NCBI GenBank assembly: GCA_010093515.1
Contig: MU001670.1
Location: forward strand, 1,580,003-1,644,002
Reading direction: 5' to 3'
Source: Lineolata rhizophorae
Taxonomy: Eukaryota > Ascomycota > Dothideomycetes > Lineolatales > Lineolataceae
Length of the DNA stretch: 64,000 nucleotides
Each line of letters begins with the position of its first letter. The first letter of the stretch is position 1. Both the position numbers and the translations under genes were made by a program. The notes beneath the pieces are model-generated. The model worked only from the letters and a program-made list of their open reading frames with translations. It was not told the origin of the DNA and ran no database searches. Shown one piece after another: positions 23,739 through 34,102 of this stretch.

Positions 23739-26700
23739 ATGGCGCCGAGTCCCCACGCTTCATCAGCCGACGACGACGCGCCCAATTTTTCTTACGCCTA
23801 CGCCGGTTCTTCGGGTGCGTCCTCCCCAGCGCCGACCTCGAACCCGTCGTGGAATCCAGCGCTGCGACCAGACCACATCAGCCCGCCCGCCTCGGCTACC
23901 TTCAAATCGGGAGCCGGCAGCAACAGCAAGCCGCAGCGGCCACCCGCGGTACCATTCCGCTGGTCCATCGAACGCCCTGCCGCGCCGCCTAATCACGATC
24001 CTCCCTCGGACGACGACTTCTTCGACCGCTACGGTAGCAACACGGACTTGCCGGCCTTTCTAGAGAGCAAAGCAAGGGAGCAGAAGGAGAAGGAGGAGCG
24101 CTTGAAGCAGCAGCGACAGCAGCAGCAGCAGGGACAAGCGCCGAGTCGGGATTCACCGCGGCAAGAGGAGGAGAAGCCTAAGATGGAGGAGCCGACGCAA
24201 GGAGCCGCGCCGGGTGCTGGTTCTGGTGCCCTCGGCGTTCCGGCCGCAGCGCCCAAGGTGGAGCCGGAGTCGCTGCCACCGCAGCCGCCGCCTCAAACAA
24301 GTCCGGAAGAACCCAGTCCGCCAGAACCTACTCCTACAGTTGTGGCTCCGGAGACTGATGGCGAGCCTGAGGCCGAGGCCCGGTCTCCGCCGCCTCTTCC
24401 ACCGCCGGTTCCGGAGCAGCCAAGTGTTACGCAGCAGCGCCAGGAAGAGGAACATGAGCAGCAGCAAGAAGAGGGCAAGCCCGCGGAGGCCACGTACGAG
24501 CATCAGGGCGAGGCGACGTTTCTGGAGGAGGCCGTGCAAGAGAGCGCTGAGGAGCCGCTCATGCAGGAAGTGAAGGCGTCGGCGAAGCATGAGGAGCCGC
24601 TCCCTCCTATCGAATGGGATGATGAGGCAGGTATGGAGGGGGCCTTTGGTTTTGGTGGTGGGGATGCAGCAAAGGAGGTGGAAGCTGAAGTGCCCCCGCC
24701 TCCAGAGGTGACGCAGGCCAAAACGGAACAACCCGTAGAAAGCAGAAAAGACAAACCTACCTCTACACCGGCGATTGACTGGGGCACTGGCGACGACCAT
24801 GAAGACGCATTTAACTTCAGCACTGAGGTATTGCCTGTAAATGGCGCGCCTGTCAACGGCACGAGTAAGGCTACGGAACAACCTACGGAAGCCCCAGCTA
24901 CTAAGGAACACCAACTCAAAGACACTGACCTGGACGCCCTGTGGAAAGAAGCCCTTGGCGATGACGAACTCCTCGAGGACGACCTGGGCGAGGTGAAGGA
25001 GGAGTCTCAGCAACAAGACCAGCCGCAATCTAAGTCAGAACAGCAGGCTACTCAGCCAGAGCCTGCCTTTTTCGAGGACGATGGCGAGGGTTTCCTCGAT
25101 GAAGATGCCTTCGCCGCCGCTGTTCAGTCCAATCAACCCATCGCTGGCGACATCCAGACCACGCCCGTCGAGGTTCCGCCTCGCTCTACTTCTACTACAT
25201 CAACCACGAACAAATACGCTCCTCCAGCCGCACAGCAGGCCCAGCAGCAACCACCGGCGCGCTCTGCCTCAATCGCCTACGCTCCGGCAGGCCCGCAATT
25301 CATGGACTTGTTGCAGCAGCAACAGCGACAGGGAGTTCCTGGCGTAAGACCATCTCCGATGCCACAGTCGCCGTACAGTGCCTACGGCACTTACCCTCAG
25401 GCGCAGCAGCAGCAAAGGCCCCAACATCCGTCGGCACAGAGCTTCGTCGACAAATCCAAGGGTGGGTACCACTCCCCGTACGACCTGCCCGAGGACCTAG
25501 CGCCCAAAAAGAAGCCGAGCGCGCGAGTGCTGCATGGCCAGCACTTCGAAGGTCCGCAGAGCCAACACGTCCATCAGACGCCACCACCTCCGCCGAGAAC
25601 AGCCAGCATGTCCTCAATGAGCGGTGCCGCTGCTGCTCCTAAAAGCGTGCCGCCGCCGCCGCCGGCCCGCTCCATGTCCGGCGCTAGCATGTCCCCTCCG
25701 CCATCCAGCCACTCGAACCACTCGGAGCAGAAGCCGCAGCAGGAGCGTAAAGGGTCGGCCGACTTCTTCGCTGAGCTACCCGTCGTCAGCAGGCCGCGCC
25801 ATGCTACACCGTCTGGCCGCTACACCCCGCAATTGCAGCAGCAGCAGCATCAGCAGCAACAGCACGGTCCTCCTCCGCAAGGGCCACTGCACATGCAGCG
25901 CCAGGCTTCGTTGCCCGGTGCAGGGCTCCACATGCCGGAGCGCATGCCCGTGTATGCGGATCAGCCCGCGGCGGCACCGATCCAGCCCTCGCCGCCTCAG
26001 AGCAGCGCGGGCCTGCCTCCGCCGCCTCCGCCCGCCGCACCGTCGAGGTATTCGCCTGTTCCGCCCGCCGCTCCAGGAGCAAGCGTCGGTCATGCGCCGC
26101 CCCCGCCTGCGAACTCGCGCTACTCGCCCGCGCCGACGGCCGCTCCGCCGCCTGCCACAGCCGGGCCTCCTCCCGCAGCTGCAACGCGGTACTCACCTGC
26201 TCCACCGATGGGCGGACCACCGCCAGCGGGGGCGACAAACCGGTATTCTTCGGCGCCGATGACACATGCCCCGCCCCAGAAGACACCTCCACCCCACCCG
26301 CCCCCTAGCACGCACTTCGCTCAACCGTTCGCGCCGCGAACGAGCAGCCCGCTCGCGCACCACAGTACCCCGCATGTACCGCAGCCGGCAGAGCAAGTCG
26401 TGCGGCGGGCGTCGGCGGGGAGCGTGCCCGACACGCACGCAGGACCCCACGGGTATGCTAGGAGAGGCACGGGCTTGCACGAGGTCATGGAGAACAACGA
26501 GGAGCAGCAGATGGACGTCCTGCCAGAACAGCAACGATCGAAACCGGCGACACCGCCGCCTCCATCTCATGGTGGGCCTAGGCCCCCGTCAGAGCTCAGC
26601 TCCCCGCCGCACAAGCGCCCGAGTAACTATGCACCTCCACCCGGCCCCCCCCCTGGTGGCGCGATGGCAGATCCCCCTGTGTCGTTCGAACCCCCGCGTC

Positions 26701-29700
26701 GCTCGCGCACACAGAGCCCTAGTGCGACAAACAAGTACTCGCATCCCTCGCAAAGCAGGCTTCTAGGCGCACCGGCGCCTCCTCCAGGCCAGCAAAGGCC
26801 GGCATCGGCACACGACGCGGTGCCCACACCGCTCACCAAGACGATATCGATGCCGGCGGGTCCGCCGCAGCCCACGGCTGCTCCTCTCCAACCGCAGCAG
26901 ATGCCGCAGCAGGGCCACTTCCCGCCGACAGCGGCGCTCCCGCCACGGCGTCGCGGCTTCAGCCAGGATCTCGGCTTCATCGAGCCGGACGACGAGCGAG
27001 CGCACGACCCGCTGCAGCGCTGGAAGGGCTGCCCGATCGCGACTTTTGGCCCTGGCGGCGCGCTCGTCACGTGCCTGCCGAAGCAGATCCCGCGGTACGG
27101 CGGCGGGCTGGCGGCGCCGATGCTGAAGTGCGGCGCGGGCGAGGTGCGTATCCAGAGCATGAAGGACGTGCTCCCGCCGCCGGTGCTACCGAGGCGCGTC
27201 ACGGCTGGGTTCCCCGGACCGTTGAAGTTGGGCGCCAAGGGGAAGAAGAAGGAAGTGCTGGCGTGGTTGACGAGCGCGGTAGAGGAGATCGAGAGGGAGG
27301 TTGGCGAGGCCGAGCTGCATCAGGAGCTGCCAGAGCCGGCGCTCAAGAGAGCGAAAGAGAAGGTGTTGCTTTGGAAGGTGGTGCAAGTTATGGTGGAGAA
27401 CGATGGCGTGTTGGATGGTAGTCCAGCTGTCGAGGAAAAGGTCAGAAAGGTGGTGTCGCCGTACGCGCCGGCTACGGATGGAACGCAGCAAAGAGGCGAA
27501 GACGCTAAGTTTAGCACTGCCGCGGATCTGGCGTCGGGCGTCCCGTCGTCCTCATCGACAGGCGTGGCCATCGAGTCTGACCCCGTCAACCCGGCCGCCG
27601 TCAACGAACTGCGGCGCTTCCTCGAGGCAGGTGATCGCGAGAAGGCCGTCTGGCACGCCGTCGACCAGCGCCTCTGGGCGCATGCTATGCTCGTCGCCTC
27701 GACGCTGCCTGGTCGGGACGTCTGGAAGCAAGTGGTGCAGGAATTCGTCAGGCAGGAGGTCAAGAAGCTGGGCAGTGGCGCGGCGACATCGCCGTCGGCG
27801 ACCAAGCCCCTCGCCGCGCTGTACGAGATCTTTGCGGGCAACTGGGAGGAGAGCATTGATGAGCTAGTGCCGGCATCGGCGCGCGCGGGATTCCAGATGG
27901 TGTCTAAAGCTGGGCCAGGCGGCGTGCCGGCCGAGGATGCCCTCGCGGGCCTAGACAAGTGGCGCGAGACGCTCGCGCTGGTGCTAGCAAACCGCTCTGA
28001 GGGTGACGTCGCGGGAATCGCGGCGCTCGGTAGGCTGCTGGCCGGGTACGCGAGGCCCGAGGCCGCGCACGTGTGCTTCCTCTTTGCGGTGCGAGCCGGA
28101 GCGGCCGTCGTATCTGGCGCGGACGACCCGCTCGCAAACATCGTCCTGCTCGGCGCGGATCACGTTTGCAACCCGGCCGCCGTCGGCCAGGACCCGGAGT
28201 CCATCGTCCTGACGGAGACCTTCGAATACGCGCTTTCGCTGGCGGCGCCGTCGCTCTCCGGCACGGCTGGCACCTCGACGCCCAACGCAGCCGCCGCGCC
28301 CTCGGCCCCCCTGCCTCATCTCCAGGCGTACAAGCTGCAGCGCGCGCGGTTCCTCGTCGAACACGGCTTCGGCCCCGCTGCCGTCGGGTACGCGGACGCC
28401 GTCGCTTCGGCGCTCAAGAGCTCCACGCGCGCGTCCCCGTACTACACGGGCGCGCTGCTCGCCACGCTGGACGACCTCGCCAAGAGGCTGGACAGCGGCG
28501 CCGGCAACGCGGGAGGTGGCGCCATCACGAGCGGGCTCGCGCCGAGCGCGTGGATCTCGAAACCGAGCATCGATAAGGTTAGCGGGAGCATGTGGGCGCG
28601 GTTCAATTCGTTTGTGGTGGGCGACGACGAGGATGATGCGGCGCAGAGGCAGGCCGGTGGGGATGGGGGTCACGTGGGAGGCGAAGGCCCGTTTGGGCGA
28701 TTGGCGCCCCAAGGTCCGTCCGCGGATAGCGGCGCGGCTGCGGGAGCGACCGCAGATCTGTATGATGCGTATGTTGGCGGAGGTGGTGTGGGCACGCCTA
28801 ACTCCATGATGAGTCCGACGGGGCCCGCGTATGGGACACCGCCTACTGCCCCCCTGCACTCAGGCGGCGCAAACTCGAGATACGCGCCGGCGTCAGGCAG
28901 TCCGTACATGCCAGGACATCAACAGCACCACGGGCAACAGCGGCCACCGTCGCAGCCGTCGCCGTATCTGCCACAGGGCCAGCAAGGCGCGTATCAGCCG
29001 CAACCGGCGTATCAACCCCGCTCGTCCATGGAGTCGACCGCGTCGGGGTCGTCACCCTATGCGCCGTACACGCCATCGCAGCTGTCGCCAACGTCGACGA
29101 GGCAGCCTGCCGCTGCTGCGGCAGTGCGTGGTGCGTCCCAGAATGCTCAACCACCGGCGTCGATGGGGTTGTATAGTCCGCCTTCGACTGGGGTTGCTGC
29201 TGGTGGATCCTACATGCCTAGTGCGCCGGTGGAGGAGGAAGGTATGCAGCAGCAACACAATTCAGGCACCGAAGCGGAAGTGGACAAGGTAGATGAACAT
29301 GCTGCACCGACCGCGGCGAACGACAGCGCCGGTGGAGGCTATGAGCCCCCGAGCTACGAGCCGCCTAGCTACGAGCCGTACCAGCCAGATCCGGACCCAC
29401 CATCGGACGAAGAGGGCAGCAAGGTTGCCAACAAGCCCGAGATGCCCAAAAAGAAGTCTTTCATGGATGACGACGAAGACGACGACGAGCTTGCCGCCCG
29501 CGCTGCCGCTCTCAAGAAGGCCCAGAAAGAAAAGGAAGACCGCGAAGCCGACGATGCCGTCCGTCGCGCTGCCGAAGCTGACGCCGCCAGGGGCGCCCAG
29601 GAAAAGAAGGGCTGGCTGAGCGGCTGGTTCAAGCGCGGCGGCTCCGCCGACGGCGCCGGCCTCGGCCAGCAGCAGTCGGGCCCCATCCGTGCCAAGCTCG

Positions 29701-30269
29701 GCGAGGAGAACTCGTTCGTGTACGACCCGGAGCTCAAGAAGTGGGTTAACAAAAAGGCCGGCGGTTCCGCGGGGGCGCAGGCTGGCCCGGCGGCCACGCC
29801 GCCGCCCCCGAGGGGCCCGCCTGGATCGAGGCCCCAGTCTTCAGCTGGCCCGCCCGCCGCAGCGGCGTCTGCACCATTCATGGCCAGGAGCACCTCCGGC
29901 GCGTCGACGGCGAGCGCGCCAGGCGCGATGGGACCGCTTCCGCCGCCGATGCGCGCCACGCCGAGCGGTGGCCGCCCGCCCACGAGCGCGCCGCGCAGCG
30001 GGCCGCCGAGCAGGGCCGGCACGCCAGCCAGGTTTGGGGGCGGCCCCGAGTCGGACTCGGAGGGCCCGGTCGGTGGAGCGGCAGCACCGCCGCAACCGTC
30101 TTCGGGCACGACGCCGCCGGGCGCTGTAGCTGGCCCGCCGAGTCGCCCGCCGACGAGCATGAGCAATGCGAGTAGCATTGATGATTTGTTGGGGGCGCCG
30201 GGACAGAGGAAGGGCGCGGGGAAGAAAGGAAAAAGGGGCGGGAGGTATGTTGATGTTATGGCGAAGTAG
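23739..30269 (+). CDS. SEC16: COPII coat assembly scaffold Sec16
   Basis: One uninterrupted frame encodes 2176 aa. The first 1080 residues are low in complexity, rich in Pro, Gln, Ser and Glu, with short acidic motifs such as EAFNFST and AFFEDDGEGFLDEDAF. The central conserved domain begins near residue 1090 (WKGCPIATFGPGGALVTCLP). The helical ACE1/Sec23-binding domain runs from about 1285 to 1610 (NELRRFLEAGDREKAVWHAV, then LWAHAMLVASTLPGRDVWKQ). The C-terminal part has a tandem SYEPP stretch, an acidic-Lys helix (KKKSFMDDDEDDDE), KKGWLSGWFKRG near 1955 and FVYDPELKKWVNKKAGG near 1993, both typical of fungal Sec16. The protein organises ER exit sites and regulates COPII coat assembly through Sec13, Sec23/24, Sec31 and Sar1. 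Length is similar to yeast Sec16 (2195 aa). I see no intron. Confidence 0.95.
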   Translation: MAPSPHASSADDDAPNFSYAYAGSSGASSPAPTSNPSWNPALRPDHISPPASATFKSGAGSNSKPQRPPAVPFRWSIERPAAPPNHDPPSDDDFFDRYGSNTDLPAFLESKAREQKEKEERLKQQRQQQQQGQAPSRDSPRQEEEKPKMEEPTQGAAPGAGSGALGVPAAAPKVEPESLPPQPPPQTSPEEPSPPEPTPTVVAPETDGEPEAEARSPPPLPPPVPEQPSVTQQRQEEEHEQQQEEGKPAEATYEHQGEATFLEEAVQESAEEPLMQEVKASAKHEEPLPPIEWDDEAGMEGAFGFGGGDAAKEVEAEVPPPPEVTQAKTEQPVESRKDKPTSTPAIDWGTGDDHEDAFNFSTEVLPVNGAPVNGTSKATEQPTEAPATKEHQLKDTDLDALWKEALGDDELLEDDLGEVKEESQQQDQPQSKSEQQATQPEPAFFEDDGEGFLDEDAFAAAVQSNQPIAGDIQTTPVEVPPRSTSTTSTTNKYAPPAAQQAQQQPPARSASIAYAPAGPQFMDLLQQQQRQGVPGVRPSPMPQSPYSAYGTYPQAQQQQRPQHPSAQSFVDKSKGGYHSPYDLPEDLAPKKKPSARVLHGQHFEGPQSQHVHQTPPPPPRTASMSSMSGAAAAPKSVPPPPPARSMSGASMSPPPSSHSNHSEQKPQQERKGSADFFAELPVVSRPRHATPSGRYTPQLQQQQHQQQQHGPPPQGPLHMQRQASLPGAGLHMPERMPVYADQPAAAPIQPSPPQSSAGLPPPPPPAAPSRYSPVPPAAPGASVGHAPPPPANSRYSPAPTAAPPPATAGPPPAAATRYSPAPPMGGPPPAGATNRYSSAPMTHAPPQKTPPPHPPPSTHFAQPFAPRTSSPLAHHSTPHVPQPAEQVVRRASAGSVPDTHAGPHGYARRGTGLHEVMENNEEQQMDVLPEQQRSKPATPPPPSHGGPRPPSELSSPPHKRPSNYAPPPGPPPGGAMADPPVSFEPPRRSRTQSPSATNKYSHPSQSRLLGAPAPPPGQQRPASAHDAVPTPLTKTISMPAGPPQPTAAPLQPQQMPQQGHFPPTAALPPRRRGFSQDLGFIEPDDERAHDPLQRWKGCPIATFGPGGALVTCLPKQIPRYGGGLAAPMLKCGAGEVRIQSMKDVLPPPVLPRRVTAGFPGPLKLGAKGKKKEVLAWLTSAVEEIEREVGEAELHQELPEPALKRAKEKVLLWKVVQVMVENDGVLDGSPAVEEKVRKVVSPYAPATDGTQQRGEDAKFSTAADLASGVPSSSSTGVAIESDPVNPAAVNELRRFLEAGDREKAVWHAVDQRLWAHAMLVASTLPGRDVWKQVVQEFVRQEVKKLGSGAATSPSATKPLAALYEIFAGNWEESIDELVPASARAGFQMVSKAGPGGVPAEDALAGLDKWRETLALVLANRSEGDVAGIAALGRLLAGYARPEAAHVCFLFAVRAGAAVVSGADDPLANIVLLGADHVCNPAAVGQDPESIVLTETFEYALSLAAPSLSGTAGTSTPNAAAAPSAPLPHLQAYKLQRARFLVEHGFGPAAVGYADAVASALKSSTRASPYYTGALLATLDDLAKRLDSGAGNAGGGAITSGLAPSAWISKPSIDKVSGSMWARFNSFVVGDDEDDAAQRQAGGDGGHVGGEGPFGRLAPQGPSADSGAAAGATADLYDAYVGGGGVGTPNSMMSPTGPAYGTPPTAPLHSGGANSRYAPASGSPYMPGHQQHHGQQRPPSQPSPYLPQGQQGAYQPQPAYQPRSSMESTASGSSPYAPYTPSQLSPTSTRQPAAAAAVRGASQNAQPPASMGLYSPPSTGVAAGGSYMPSAPVEEEGMQQQHNSGTEAEVDKVDEHAAPTAANDSAGGGYEPPSYEPPSYEPYQPDPDPPSDEEGSKVANKPEMPKKKSFMDDDEDDDELAARAAALKKAQKEKEDREADDAVRRAAEADAARGAQEKKGWLSGWFKRGGSADGAGLGQQQSGPIRAKLGEENSFVYDPELKKWVNKKAGGSAGAQAGPAATPPPPRGPPGSRPQSSAGPPAAAASAPFMARSTSGASTASAPGAMGPLPPPMRATPSGGRPPTSAPRSGPPSRAGTPARFGGGPESDSEGPVGGAAAPPQPSSGTTPPGAVAGPPSRPPTSMSNASSIDDLLGAPGQRKGAGKKGKRGGRYVDVMAK

Positions 30270-31530
30270 GGGGCGATAGGGAATGTCGTTGTGGGGGCGG
30301 AAGGGAAGAGAAGGATGAGGTGATGATGCTGGAGATGAATTGGGATGAAGATGATGGGTGATGGATGCGGTGCGGTGGGTTTTGGGGGCTTGGATGGAGT
30401 GAGGACTCTATTTGGGTGCCGGGCTTGGAAATAATTTTAGAGTGTCTTTTTTCCTTGCTCCCTTCTTCACTTTTTCCGCTTTTCTATTCTTTTCGCTTCT
30501 GATTGGGAGCTTTGCGTGCTGTCGTGGCGTCCGCGGCGCTTGCATTGTAGAAATGCGGCCTGGTAGCATCGGTTATCCGCCCGATGTCTGAGTGGATGTG
30601 TTTTCGGTTGTTTAGGCCTGTTTCAATTGTTGCGCATTGTTGTTTTCTTAGCTTGACCTTTCCTTATTGGTTGTTTTTCTAAGAGATAGGAAGACGGAGC
30701 ATCTGCTTGTCGGTCTGCCTCGCATTGGACTATTGGACTTGAATGTGTGTTGCTCAGGCCAGTTGAATTGTACCCATACGATATATTTACATATATATAA
30801 TAATAGGGCTCGTTGACGGAAGGTCAAGGATGGAGAAGCAGGGGCTGGGGTTTGGATTCATTTTTTTTCTGCTTCTTTCCAGACGTGTGGGCGCTTTTTA
30901 GGTGCTTTTAATACACAATTTCGTCTCGAAGGGTTTTGCTAGTTGGTGACCGACTCAATCAGAACGGCAGCTATGAGGACTTTGCCTTCAATAAGTTGAA
31001 TTTGAAGACATGGAAGAGTTCCTCAAACCTCAAGGCATAGTGCCTATGTGCTTGAGAATGGCGTTTTGCGTAAGCGCTTTTTAATCCACCCTGAACTGCC
31101 AAGGATTCTTACAGTCTCACAGATACCACTTCGGCCATTCTTGGTGGCAGAGAAGGCATTGATTCTAGTAGCATGTATGGTATGACGTCTGTATCCCCGC
31201 CCAAAAGTTAGCGGCAAGCTATATCTGTTATACTCGGCGATGTTGCAGGCAGTTCTGCGGTGAACATAATGGAATTCCTCCGCACTTCGAAAAGGTATGA
31301 TATACAGAATATTCAGAGCATCCGTTAACATCTCTCTAGGGTGTCTACTTCAATTCTCCATATCCGGGCGGAGTTTAGGAGTTTAGCATTTACGCAAGAC
31401 ATTGATGCACTCTGGAGCCAAGATCCTAATACTTACATCTACGCCTCATGTTCGCCATCATAAAGTAGCCGAATTAGTATGCTTATCCGAGTCAAGCGAG
31501 CAAAATTCCATGTTGACAGAAAGAAACGGA
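30270..31530. other. SEC16 3' flank and AT-rich spacer
   Basis: T-rich 3' flank follows the SEC16 stop. A 95-codon frame at 31044-31331 (-) has no recognisable domain. Nothing else is supported. Confidence 0.5.
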
Positions 31531-31539
31531 GTTGATATA

Positions 31540-32747
31540 TGATGCCGTGGCCCAATTGTCTGAGGGCGAAGTTCCAATTGACGGCCATCCAGATACCAAT
31601 GGTCTTCTGGTTCCCGACTTATACGATTGAGGAGCAAGAGCAGTCAGATGCACGCAGCGACCATTGGGACACCCATAGCCATGCACGCCCCAACCTCCAA
31701 CCTCGCCACGCGTTCCAAGGTCAACAAGATCCTGTTCGAGGGCGACCCTGCCATGTGCGTTAGAGTTATCGACTCCACCATGTCTAGCGGCAGCAGCGAC
31801 GACGACGCCAAAACGACTGTCCGGGCAAGCAAGTTATGCTTGTACGCGCCGCAGGTCTTTCAGCTCAGTCGAACTTGCCGTTCGACTTGTGGAGAAGGCA
31901 GGTATCGGGATCCAAGTCGACCTTCCCGGAGTGGCCTAGAACTCCCAAGATCAAGGCTATGTTGTGTCCATCGGCTATACCTGTACTACGTAGTAGGCGT
32001 CAGCTCAGACTAGACCATTCAACCCCCTTGTTCTAAAAGCAATATCGTGGTCTAGAACTTAGCACAGGGCGGCAGCGGTAGCTTGAACAATTTCCGTAGC
32101 GTTCCCGCCTACCAAAACCTCGGCGCCTGGCTCGGCATGTTAGTCGAGACTTCCAAGGACTATGACGCCTATTCGTTTCGGCCTGCAAGTTGTAAGACCC
32201 GCTGGTGGAAGGCTTTTGCGACGCCCTGCGTAACAGAACGTATCATTTCTGGAGCTGCTAACTAGCGGGCAGCCGGGCCGCTCCATCATCAACCTGCATA
32301 CCGTGATCCGGAGCACCGTTCATCAGCGACCGAAGCAACCCGTTGGTCGAACCCGGTGGTTGACCACCGGCGCCCTGATAGCCCGGTCGACGTCGACATC
32401 ATGGTTGCGCTTGAGCGCTAACATGCGCAAGTACAATGAGCTGGGACGCTCTCACCACGTGCCTACCTTACGAGACGAGTCTAGGGGCGTCGGTTTCGAA
32501 CCATGACCAGATTGCGGGCTGGGTGCGGGATACAGTATCAGACCATAAAGTCCCATGCGATTGGCACGAGGGCCAAGATACTGCGCGATATGGGCGGCAT
32601 GGTTTACGAAGACTTGCTCGTGCATGGAACTAATCAGTTGGGTATCATTGATGCGGGGACTACGCCGACCATTGTGGCCACAATGGCGGATCAGATGGTG
32701 TATACGATTGTGGAGAAAGCGGGGGACGTTATCAAGGGGCGGCAGTG
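31540..32747 (+). pseudogene. Decayed GMC oxidoreductase gene
   Basis: Fragments in all three plus-strand frames follow the order of a glucose-methanol-choline oxidoreductase. About 31555-31625 gives EVPIDGHPDTNGLLVPD. About 31690-31760 gives SNLATRSKVNKILFEGDPAM, the strand before the FAD-domain insert. About 31855-31935 gives VELAVRLVEKAGIGIQVDLP followed by GVA, a stop and NSQDQGY, equivalent to the family's LEKAGIxVxVDLPGVGxNLQDH. About 32340-32410 gives NPVVDHRRPDSPVDVDIMVA, the family's HPxxxDVD segment. About 32560-32747 gives the C-terminal part (DMGGMVYEDLLVHGTNQLGI, then VYTIVEKAGDVIKG), matching GTCxMxPxxxGGVVDxxLxVxG. At least two internal stops and several frame changes make it non-functional. 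The N-terminal dinucleotide-binding motif was not found. An aryl-alcohol oxidase-like ancestor is likely. Confidence 0.72.
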
Positions 32748-32749
32748 AG

Positions 32750-34102
32750 TGATCGGGGCGGTCGATGGTGGGCATGCGCCCCTGTTGAAAGCACAATATT
32801 TTTGTTTGCTAGGGGTGTTCTTGTGGAACTATCTAATTGAGACATAGCTACGACTGGTCGGAAAATACTCTATCTAGTACGAGGAGAGCTGAAGAACTGA
32901 CCTTTGTGCAGAATGTTCTTTTTCGGACACTTGCGTCTGACAGATGTGTAGTGTTTTGGAGTACATTACGTTGATGATACGGAGTACAAGCTTGAGTACT
33001 CCATACCGGTCTATCTAATAGTAACGAGTATGCCGTGAAGAACACTCGAGTATAATATAGGTAGTTACTAGTAACCCTTTTTGTGATGTGTCGACAGCCT
33101 GTTTTTGTAATGTACAAAAATGCCCAGGTCAATTTTTGTGATTGGTCTCGGATTTCGGCTCCACACTCTAATCTGTATCAAGATATTCACTAGCTTCATT
33201 CAGTAACCAATATTAGTTTCGCACGCACATACGGATTTCGCCTGATCTTTGCGGTATGCCTGAACCAAGGCATATGACTGCACAGCACACCCAGCTACTT
33301 GGCCTGAACAGTTCGCTCAGCTGCCAAGGGAACGAGATAATGCTTTTTTGGCACATGCAGCTCCTAAATGCCGCAGCATCGTGTTTTCAAGCTACAGGGG
33401 GGAAGTAAACGTAGTATGTCTGCCTTAGACTGGTCAGGTGAGTGGTCATGGAATGATGATTGTGTTCCGCTATTGGAAGTATCTAAACTCAGCCCTGGTG
33501 GCTGAGTCGTCGCCTAGATACCTGACAGCGCATGTGAAATCTCAGCCCGGGTAGAGCTTCCCATGATGACTTCAATGCGGTCAACGAATACAGTAGAGTG
33601 CTCCAAATATTGCGAGACATTGAACATATCGAGTTTTAGTTCTAGTCGCTATTCAGACTAGATGACGTATTTATCTCTGCTAGTATACACTAAGGTGGTC
33701 TGTACGCGTAACCTGATAGTTATACAAGTTTGAACAAAAGAAACGACAGCGATGCTCGCTCAGTGGCGGTAGTAAGGATGGTATGCAATGTCTCCGGACT
33801 AGAAAAGATGCCAAACTTACAGCCTGGTAACATTATCTTCCAACTTTGGTATCCTAAAGTGAAAAGTCCCATCCAACCATCCGTTCATCGTGACAAAGGG
33901 GGGAACCAGCCGCCCATAATGCAAATTCACAGTGTTTTGCACTCGATGCCGAAGCTCGTATTAGCACCCTTCTTTTTTCCACGCCTAGCCGAGCGATCCA
34001 AGCTAAATCCTACCCAAATTTTATTCCCGCCTCTTAATAAAACAAAACGCAAAAATGAAGCCCAAAAAGTAAAATCCTCCGCCGTTGCCATTCAAGTTGT
34101 CC
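32750..34102. other. AT-rich intergenic stretch
   Basis: No gene is seen. It contains TACGGAGTA at 32978-32986 and three near-copies of TTTTTGTRAT at about 33079, 33102 and 33133. The right end is the 3' flank of the F-box-like gene. Confidence 0.5.

Noticed and set aside
24421-29500. Possible CRISPR-like or satellite repeats in the SEC16 region
   Set aside because: The repetition is CAG/CCG-type codon repetition encoding polyGln and Pro-rich segments of SEC16, not an array.
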